DNA of 11,144 nt from JALYUA01 sp038229875 (GTDB taxonomy: Bacteria > Acidobacteriota > Thermoanaerobaculia > UBA5066 > Gp7-AA6). Each line of letters starts with the position of its first letter. Within the stretch, counting starts at the first letter, position 1. Shown one piece after another: positions 7,108 through 11,144 of the stretch. Position numbers and translations under genes: made by a program. The notes beneath the pieces were generated by a model, which did not search any database, had not been told where the DNA came from, and saw only the letters and a list, made by a program, of their open reading frames with translations. Location: positions 1 to 11,144 of the forward strand of contig JBBROA010000127.1 in NCBI GenBank assembly GCA_038229875.1, written 5' to 3'.

Positions 7108-7803
7108 TCAGGTGATCGCTTTGGCGATTGCGAACGCGGCGCCCGCGGCGAGGCCTCCGACGACCGTCGTCTGCAAGGCGCTTCGGAGCGGGCGCTTGAC
7201 GGTGAACTGGCCTTTGATCCAGCCGAAGATGAAGAGAGCGAGGATTGTGACTGCCACCGACGCGAGGAGCGCCGATTTGTTGTCGGGAACGAAGAAGTAC
7301 GGCGCGAGGGGGATCAGCCCGCCCGCCACATAAGAGCCGGCGATCGTCAACGCGCTCGTGCGGCCCCGCGCGGGGTCCGGCTTCTCGAGACCGAGCTCGA
7401 ACTTCATCATGAAGTCGACCCACCGCTTGCGGTCCTTCCGGAGCGCGTGTGCTGCTTCGACCGCGGACCCGTGCGGCACCCCGTAGTCTTCGAAGAGCTC
7501 GATCACTTCACGCGTCTCCTCTTCCGGGATCTCGACGGTCTCCCGGTCTTCGCGCGCGCGCTCCGCGGAGTAGTGTTCCGCGTCGGTCCTCGCCGCCAGA
7601 TACCCGCCGAGGCCCATCGCGATCGACCCGGCGGCGATCTCCGCCAGGCCGGCGGTGATCACCACGTGCGTCGAGTTCACCGCGCCGGAAAGCCCCGCAG
7701 CGAGCGCGAAGGGCACCGTGAGTCCGTCGGACATCCCGATGACGATGTCGCGGATCGTGGCGGAGGAAGTGAAGTGCTTCTCAACGTGAGGGGTCTGGGG
7801 CAT
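7108..7803 (-). CDS. VIT1/CCC1-family iron/manganese transporter
   Basis: 231-aa inner-membrane protein of the VIT1/CCC1 family, which moves Fe2+ or Mn2+ out of the cytosol by proton antiport. TM1 carries the signature IRDIVIGMSDGLTVPFALAAGL (residues 17-38, quoted in two parts: IRDIVIGMSDGL and TVPFALAAGL). TM2 is about 47-70 (AEIAAGSIAMGLGGYLAART). The cytosolic metal-binding loop (about 75-145) is rich in Glu and contains the family-typical DFMMKFELGLEKPDP (130-144). TM3-TM5 fall at about 150-171, 177-196 and 210-229. The ATG at 7803 has AGGAGG 4 nt upstream; an in-frame GTG at 7824 would put that site inside the gene. Divergent from the first Crp/Fnr gene, sharing a 192-nt region that holds a GTAC palindrome, so control by that regulator is plausible. 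Length is normal and the gene looks intact. Confidence 0.92.
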   Translation of the reverse strand: MPQTPHVEKHFTSSATIRDIVIGMSDGLTVPFALAAGLSGAVNSTHVVITAGLAEIAAGSIAMGLGGYLAARTDAEHYSAERAREDRETVEIPEEETREVIELFEDYGVPHGSAVEAAHALRKDRKRWVDFMMKFELGLEKPDPARGRTSALTIAGSYVAGGLIPLAPYFFVPDNKSALLASVAVTILALFIFGWIKGQFTVKRPLRSALQTTVVGGLAAGAAFAIAKAIT

Positions 7804-7911
7804 GGCGCCTCCTGCGATCCGCACTCTATGGCGTCACGCGGGGCCGGCGCCGGTCGACGGCGGCAAACAATCGATTTTCAGGGGCTTTTCTCGACCCAGG
7901 GTGTCCGCTGA

Positions 7912-7927
7912 CGTACCGCTTGGTACG
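7912..7927. promoter_or_regulatory. GTAC palindrome (site D), predicted Crp/Fnr operator between the VIT and first Crp/Fnr genes
   Basis: CGTACC-GCTT-GGTACG: perfect 6-bp arms with a 4-nt spacer, the geometry of an FNR box. Related to the three GTACG-N4-CGTAC sites before the second Crp/Fnr gene (inner base pair C/G instead of G/C). It lies 68 nt before the regulator ATG and 108 nt before the VIT ATG, so it could serve either or both. Confidence 0.6.
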
Positions 7928-7995
7928 GTTGCCGACTGTACTGTCGCTGACATCCAGGATTCCAGGCACACGGCCCACACCCTGAGGAAGGCATC

Positions 7996-8730
7996 ATGGC
8001 AAAGCCGGGTATCACGACAAAGGGAAAGCCTGGTCCGCGGAATCACCTCCTCGCCTCGCTTTCGTCGAAGGACTTCAAGCGGATCGAGCCGTTTCTGCAG
8101 CCGATCCGTTTCGAGATCCGGCAACCGCTTCACGAACCGGGCAAGCCGATCACCGACGTGTACTTTCCGTTGAACGGCGTCGCATCCATCGTGACCACCA
8201 TGCAAGACGGGTCGACCGTCGAAGCGGCGACCGTCGGCAACGAAGGCATGATCGGTCTTCCGATGTTCCTCGAAACGGGCACCGTCTCGCTCGAGGCGTT
8301 CGTCCAGGTCGCGGGACAGGCGCTCCGGATGAAGGCTTCCGCGTTCCGCAATGAAATCAAGAAGGGTGGACCTCTCTTCGAGATCATTCAGCACTACACC
8401 CAGACGCTGCTGAGGCTGATTGCCCAGTCGGCCGCCTGCAATCGGCTTCACACCCTCCGGCAGCGATGCGCGCGCTGGCTTCTCATGACGCACGATCGGG
8501 TGGACGGCGACCAGTTTTTCCTGACCCAGGAATTCCTTTCGATGATGCTCGGAGTCCGCCGCGCGACGGTCACGGTCGCGGCGGGCGAGCTGCGGCAGGA
8601 AGGCCTGATCGGGTACCGCCAGGGGCGAATCGAGATCCTCGACCGCGAGGGGCTCGAGGGGGCGTCCTGCGAGTGCTACATGGTCATCCGCCGGGAGTTC
8701 GACCGGCTCGCCACCCTAGGCGCGAACTAG
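7996..8730 (+). CDS. Crp/Fnr-family transcriptional regulator (paralogue 1)
   Basis: 244-aa regulator. The cyclic-nucleotide-binding-like beta-roll covers about residues 15-130 (ITDVYFPLNGVASIVTTM, DGSTVEAATVGNEGMIGLP), followed by the dimer helix with the family hallmark ACNRLHTLRQRCARWLL. A C-terminal winged helix-turn-helix follows: FLTQEFLSMMLGVRRATVTV, then GELRQEGLIGYRQGRIEI. It ends in ASCECYMVIRREFDRL, typical of this subgroup. The N-terminal FNR iron-sulfur cysteine cluster is absent, and the Crp cAMP-contact motif RxS is not evident, so the ligand is unknown. ATG 7996 has GAGGAAGG just upstream. Divergent from the VIT gene with a GTAC palindrome between them. More than half identical by eye to the second regulator 860 bp downstream, suggesting duplication. 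Likely autoregulated, possibly controlling metal transport (inference). Confidence 0.93.
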   Translation: MAKPGITTKGKPGPRNHLLASLSSKDFKRIEPFLQPIRFEIRQPLHEPGKPITDVYFPLNGVASIVTTMQDGSTVEAATVGNEGMIGLPMFLETGTVSLEAFVQVAGQALRMKASAFRNEIKKGGPLFEIIQHYTQTLLRLIAQSAACNRLHTLRQRCARWLLMTHDRVDGDQFFLTQEFLSMMLGVRRATVTVAAGELRQEGLIGYRQGRIEILDREGLEGASCECYMVIRREFDRLATLGAN

Positions 8731-8757
8731 GGCTCCCGCTCACCCGCGGGGGGAGCC
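8731..8757. terminator. Hairpin between convergent genes
   Basis: GGCTCCC (8731-8737) pairs perfectly with GGGAGCC (8751-8757). It starts at the base after the first Crp/Fnr stop codon and ends 9 nt before the stop of the opposing zinc-ribbon gene, so it is well placed as a shared transcript end. There is no T tract. Confidence 0.5.
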
Positions 8758-8766
8758 TCGCCGGAG

Positions 8767-9384
8767 TCAGTCCGATTCGGGAGCCGCACCGGGAAACGAG
8801 CTTCCGGGCTCCGGGGGAAGGCTCCTCGTCGGAGCGGTTTCCGCAAGGATCGGTATCGCCATCGCGTTCCGGTCCCGCGAGTCTGCCGCGGTCCGCGATT
8901 CGTCCGCCGCCGATCCGCCCGCGCGGTGCGTCCGCCACGAGCAGACCGTGCAGAACCGGTTGGCGGCTTCCCGATTCCGGGTTGGGAGATCCGTACCGCA
9001 CCCGGCGCAGGACCGCGGCGCGTCGGGGGCGCCGGAGGTATGGGCCCAGTGAAGGCGGCTCGACATCCCATCGGCGACGGCGGAGAGGCTCGCTCCCATT
9101 CCGAGGCGGGCGTTCATCACGGCGCGTGCGACCGCGAGCGCGCGCGTTTCCCCGCTGCCGGTCGAGAGTCGCTCCCGGCTATTGGGCAGAACGATCCAGA
9201 ACGTGCAGAACCAGGAGCCGTCGACTTCTTCGATCGTGCACGGCATGTCCTGCATCTCGAGGCGACGGAGAAGGCGGTTCGCGGCCTTCTCGCTGGTCGA
9301 ATAGGGCGGCGTCTTTTTCTTGGCGTCGCCATTTAATTTTTTTTCGATCTGTCGATCGAGATCGGGTCCGGCGGAAGTCATCAT
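8767..9384 (-). CDS. 205-aa zinc-ribbon protein with an N-terminal alpha/beta domain, function unknown
   Basis: Layout: polar Lys-rich start (1-30); a compact domain at about 30-96 with helix (KAANRLLRRLEMQ), strands (PCTIEEVDGSWFCTFWIVLP) and helix (GETRALAVARAVMNARLG); a classical C-x2-C-x15-C-x2-C ribbon (CAGC at 126-129, CTVC at 145-148); and a Ser/Pro/Ala-rich tail from about 155. The middle part resembles in outline small sandwich domains seen in phage proteins ('phage ABA sandwich'), a weak impression only. No named family is recognised. The start is uncertain: ATG 9384 or the adjacent 9381, no ribosome site at either; a TATGAT at the start codons is a possible -10 if translation begins elsewhere. 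The Lys-rich segment uses AT-rich codons unlike its neighbours. Divergent from the second Crp/Fnr gene; three GTAC palindromes lie between. Confidence 0.65.
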   Translation of the reverse strand: MMTSAGPDLDRQIEKKLNGDAKKKTPPYSTSEKAANRLLRRLEMQDMPCTIEEVDGSWFCTFWIVLPNSRERLSTGSGETRALAVARAVMNARLGMGASLSAVADGMSSRLHWAHTSGAPDAPRSCAGCGTDLPTRNREAANRFCTVCSWRTHRAGGSAADESRTAADSRDRNAMAIPILAETAPTRSLPPEPGSSFPGAAPESD

Positions 9385-9420
9385 AGGCAGCCAAATTAGT
9401 CGTGCGAGCATGAGGGGTCG

Positions 9421-9434
9421 GTACGCCTCCGTAC
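9421..9434. promoter_or_regulatory. GTAC palindrome site A
   Basis: GTACG-CCTC-CGTAC, perfect 5-bp arms with a 4-nt spacer. It lies 37 nt upstream of the zinc-ribbon start at 9384, so it may control that minus-strand gene. Confidence 0.65.
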
Positions 9435-9470
9435 TCAGGAAAGGCGTTTTCGTAGAGCCCGCCTTTGTTT

Positions 9471-9486
9471 TGTACGGTTGCGTACA
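9471..9486. promoter_or_regulatory. GTAC palindrome site B (best copy)
   Basis: TGTACG-GTTG-CGTACA, perfect 6-bp arms with a 4-nt spacer. Centre-to-centre distances are 51 bp to site A and 38 bp to site C. Confidence 0.7.
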
Positions 9487-9509
9487 GCGCGCGGAGGGGG
9501 CCCGGGTCC

Positions 9510-9523
9510 GTACGTTCGCGTAC
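9510..9523. promoter_or_regulatory. GTAC palindrome site C
   Basis: GTACG-TTCG-CGTAC, perfect 5-bp arms with a 4-nt spacer, 66 nt before the ATG of the second Crp/Fnr gene. The placement suits autoregulation. Confidence 0.65.
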
Positions 9524-9538
9524 CTATCGAGGCAGTCC

Positions 9539-9577
9539 GCGTCCGATAGGCTTTTTGTCGAGTCTCCTGTCGGACGC
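9539..9577 (+). promoter_or_regulatory. Leader stem-loop before the second Crp/Fnr gene
   Basis: GCGTCCGA (9539-9546) and TCGGACGC (9570-9577) are perfectly complementary around a 23-nt loop that includes a T5 run. The 3' arm ends 2 nt before the AAAGGA ribosome site, so the helix could influence translation, or it may be a DNA element of the promoter. Confidence 0.4.
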
Positions 9578-9589
9578 AAAAGGAAATCC

Positions 9590-10300
9590 ATGGCGAAACC
9601 GAGGCCGGCCGCGGAGCGCGGAAACCGCTTGCTTGCAGCCCTTCCGGCATTGGAATACGCCCGCTTGAAGAAGTCTCTCGAGATCGTCCGGCTCGAGCGC
9701 CGGAAAGTGCTGCACGAGCCGGGCACGCCGATGGGTCGCGTTTACTTCCCCCGGACCGCCGTGGCCTCGATGGTCACGACAATGGAGGACGGTTCCACCG
9801 TCGAGGTCGCGACGATCGGGAATGAAGGAATCGTTGGACTCCCCGTTTTTCTGGGGACGGAGACGATGCCGATGGAGGTCTCCATCCAGATCGACGGGGA
9901 AGCCGCCTGTCTTTCGGCGTCGGCTTTCAAAGAGGCTGCGAGGAACGGAGGTGCCCTCCGGCCTCTCCTCGAGAGGTACACGCAGGCGCTGCTTTTTCAG
10001 ATCGCTCAATCGGGCGCCTGCAACCGGCTTCATCCCGTCGATCAGAGGTGCGCGCGCTGGCTGCTCCTTTCTCACGACCGCGTCCCGGGCGATGCGTTCG
10101 CGTTGACGCAGGAGTTTCTGTCTCAGATGCTGGGGGTGCGCCGCGCCACGGTGACCGCGGCGGCTAGTATTCTCCAGCGGGCGGGCTGCATCCGGTACCG
10201 CCGCGGCGTGATCGAGATCACCGACCGGCCCGGGCTCGAACGCGCATCGTGCGAGTGCTACAGGGTGATTCGCGACGAGTACGAGCGACTGATCCGATAG
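9590..10300 (+). CDS. Crp/Fnr-family transcriptional regulator (paralogue 2)
   Basis: 236-aa regulator with the same layout as the first: effector beta-roll (about residues 12-125; VYFPRTAVASMVTTMEDGST, ATIGNEGIVGLPVFLG), dimer helix with ACNRLHPVDQRCARWLL, winged helix-turn-helix (ALTQEFLSQMLGVRRATVTA, then LQRAGCIRYRRGVIEI) and the ending ASCECYRVIRDEYERLI. The segment LGVRRATVT of the recognition helix is identical in both paralogues, so they probably read the same DNA site. No FNR-type cysteine cluster; ligand unknown. The frame stays open upstream to 9320, but ATG 9590 has AAAGGA 5 nt before it and the upstream part carries the operator-like palindromes, so it is non-coding. It is divergent from the 205-aa zinc-ribbon gene and preceded by three GTAC palindromes. 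Confidence 0.93.
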   Translation: MAKPRPAAERGNRLLAALPALEYARLKKSLEIVRLERRKVLHEPGTPMGRVYFPRTAVASMVTTMEDGSTVEVATIGNEGIVGLPVFLGTETMPMEVSIQIDGEAACLSASAFKEAARNGGALRPLLERYTQALLFQIAQSGACNRLHPVDQRCARWLLLSHDRVPGDAFALTQEFLSQMLGVRRATVTAAASILQRAGCIRYRRGVIEITDRPGLERASCECYRVIRDEYERLIR

Positions 10301-10307
10301 TAGCTCC

Positions 10308-10372
10308 AGCGGCGCCCCGCATACTCGCGGAAAGGGTCGCCGCTCAAACCAGCGCGCCCTGCGTACTCGCCG
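10308..10372. repeat. Imperfect 22-23 nt direct repeat after the second Crp/Fnr gene
   Basis: Copies at 10308-10330 and 10351-10372 share AGCG-CGCCC(C/T)GC(A/G)TACTCGC with a few differences. They lie in the convergent gap just past the stop codon. No function is apparent. Confidence 0.4.
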
Positions 10373-10410
10373 CTAGAGAGTCGAGCGTTTCATTCAGCGG
10401 CTGTCATCCG

Positions 10411-10473
10411 GGAGCGGAGCGGAGGACCCGCCTCCGCTATTTCACGGCCGCAGGTCCTCCGTCGCTCCGCTCC
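10411..10473. repeat. Long imperfect inverted repeat in the convergent intergenic region
   Basis: An 18-nt left arm (10411-10428, starting GGAGCGGAGC and ending GGAGGACC) is fully complementary to the right arm (10453-10473, GGTCCTCC-GTC-GCTCCGCTCC) except for a 3-nt bulge. The loop is 24 nt. It sits between the ends of the second Crp/Fnr gene and the small minus-strand ORF, where it could act as a transcript-end or REP-like structure. Confidence 0.65.
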
Positions 10474-10511
10474 TGAGATGAGATCTGTCTTGCCGTGTGG
10501 GATCGAACCGT

Positions 10512-10724
10512 TCAGCGCCTGTCGGCCTCGGCTGAGAAACCACCGAACGGATTGCTGTCGGGCGCGGGGTCATCGTCTTTCTCGAACTCGATCGACAGGG
10601 TCTCGTCGTCGTCGATCTGCGAGGATCCAAACCCGCGGCCCGGTCGAAACCCGCCGAGCGTGTGCCGCCGGGGGTCGTCCACGTCTTCGCGGCCGCCGAT
10701 GTCGCGCCAGTCCTGTATTGCCAT
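10512..10724 (-). CDS. Small acidic, probably disordered protein (70 aa), hypothetical
   Basis: 70 aa beginning MAIQDWRDIGG, rich in Asp, Gly, Arg and Pro, with LGGF (residues 23-26) and FGGF (60-63) motifs and an acidic run IDDDETLSIEFEKDDD (37-52). No membrane segment, cysteine or recognised domain. Support for a real gene is the ATG with GGAGG 5 nt upstream, sensible composition and a position between convergent structures. Against it: short length, low complexity and no family match. It converges with the second Crp/Fnr gene across a 211-bp gap holding a long inverted repeat. Confidence 0.5.
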   Translation of the reverse strand: MAIQDWRDIGGREDVDDPRRHTLGGFRPGRGFGSSQIDDDETLSIEFEKDDDPAPDSNPFGGFSAEADRR

Positions 10725-11076
10725 CGCTTCCTCCGCTGTCTTCCTGCCCGCTCGTCAGTGCAACGCGCGTTCCCTTTCGTTTTGAACCTGTGGCCGGGAC
10801 GGTCGAGCCTGCGTAAGTCACTGAAGTCAGACATCTTGGGCAAACCGGGACGGGAACCCCGACATCGGGCCTGCCACAGGATGTGACGTGAACTAGACGC
10901 CTTGAAGCCCGATGGCCGACCATCTTTGTCGGCCTGTCCTCAGGTTCCGCCCGGTGGGGAGGGGGCGTGGAGGAGAGGCGATGGCAGCCTGGTGTCCGAC
11001 TCGCCTAGGTGTCGCGGCTAAGGAGGTTGTTCACCCTTGACGCGGGTGGTTTATCACCGAGTGCGGAGTGTCGACG
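10725..11076. other. Gene-free, hairpin-rich stretch; possible structured RNA or group II intron 5' part
   Basis: No convincing gene on either strand. On the plus strand there are many short hairpins: CCTG-CCA-CAGG (about 10871-10881), GGCCGAC-CATCTTT-GTCGGCC (10914-10934, perfect 7-bp stem), CCTG-TCCT-CAGG (10934-10945) and CACCC...GGGTG or the alternative GGTG...CACC near 11034-11057. The density, and an ORF starting directly after, suit the 5' ribozyme part of a group II intron. I could not place a convincing GUGYG 5' end, so this stays a suggestion. Confidence 0.3.
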
Positions 11077-11144
11077 ATGGAAATTGTAGTAGTGAAGCCA
11101 CCGGGGCAGAGCAGAGCGTCGGCGAGCGGAGGAAGTGTAGGGAC
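11077..11144 (+). CDS. Start of an ORF running off the right edge, possibly a group II intron reverse transcriptase/maturase
   Basis: ATG 11077 with GGAG 8 nt upstream opens 22 codons without a stop, beginning MEIVVVKPPG and continuing with a Ser/Gly/Ala-rich stretch ending GGSVG. The codon choice (ATT, two GTA, AGA) is less GC-biased than in the neighbouring genes. A short VVVKP-type leader before the RIYRKAKAE...RFWGLYVHV segment is, from memory, how some bacterial group II intron reverse transcriptases begin, but the diagnostic part lies outside the window. The preceding hairpin-rich DNA is consistent. This could also be an unrelated gene or a chance frame. Confidence 0.35.
   Translation, partial: MEIVVVKPPGQSRASASGGSVG

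Noticed and set aside
9385..9726. N-terminal extension of the 205-aa zinc-ribbon protein to an upstream start at 9726
   Set aside because: The extension overlaps the second Crp/Fnr gene antisense and includes the palindrome region; no ribosome site at the upstream starts.
10442..10843. Minus-strand open frame of 133 codons overlapping the 70-aa ORF
   Set aside because: Arg/Thr/Ser-rich shadow frame running through the long inverted repeat; no convincing ribosome site or motif.
10830..10900. GGGCAAACCGGGACGGG resembling part of a c-di-GMP (GEMM) riboswitch
   Set aside because: The remaining conserved GEMM segments (GAAA-type linker, GGGACGCAAAGCC, receptor pairing) are missing and no gene start follows at the proper distance.
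1..11144. CRISPR array, tRNA, rRNA or known anti-phage defence genes
   Set aside because: No regularly spaced direct repeats, no cloverleaf-like sequence, no rRNA-like sequence and no defence-family motifs were seen on either strand.

Overview
This is an 11.1 kb stretch of very GC-rich bacterial chromosome. Gene density is normal, Shine-Dalgarno sites are mostly AGGAGG-like, and the gene content is that of a free-living, probably Gram-negative organism. A BlaI/M56-TPR pair, a VIT-family transporter and two Crp/Fnr regulators with CNRLH...QRCARWLL and ASCECY signatures would fit Acidobacteriota or a similar soil or sediment phylum. That placement is weak inference: there is no rRNA or other taxonomic marker.

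Layout from left to right. (1) An aconitase/isopropylmalate-dehydratase superfamily enzyme runs off the left edge on the minus strand, with its swivel domain at the N-terminus. (2) A YeiH/UPF0324-type membrane protein is divergent from it on the plus strand; a 28-bp tandem repeat with a hairpin in each perfect unit lies between them. (3) A convergent GC-rich repeat separates it from a minus-strand operon: a BlaI/MecI-type repressor followed by an M56 (BlaR1-like) membrane peptidase whose C-terminus is a triple TPR 'end-of-group' module instead of a beta-lactam sensor. Upstream is a 32-nt near-perfect dyad over a TTGACA-containing promoter. (4) About 340 bp without genes. (5) Minus strand: a 74-aa zinc-ribbon protein and a VIT1/CCC1-family iron/manganese transporter. 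(6) Two Crp/Fnr paralogues on the plus strand flank a minus-strand 205-aa zinc-ribbon protein of unknown function. (7) A short acidic disordered minus-strand ORF, a hairpin-rich stretch, and at the right edge the first codons of a probable plus-strand ORF that may be a group II intron reverse transcriptase.

The most notable pattern is regulatory. The intergenic region between the 205-aa zinc-ribbon gene and the second Crp/Fnr gene holds three 14-16 bp palindromes of form GTACG-N4-CGTAC within about 100 bp. The region between the VIT gene and the first Crp/Fnr gene holds a variant, CGTACC-GCTT-GGTACG. Spacing matches an FNR box (5-N4-5) but the half-site differs, and the two paralogues share the same recognition-helix segment (LGVRRATVT). 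The simplest model is two auto- and cross-regulating Crp/Fnr factors controlling each other, the VIT transporter and the zinc-ribbon protein. This is inference.

I see no CRISPR array, tRNA, rRNA, prophage or recognised defence system. The hunt candidates are this Crp/Fnr-GTAC circuit, the BlaI/M56-TPR operon with its operator, the swivel-first aconitase, and the right-edge structured region.
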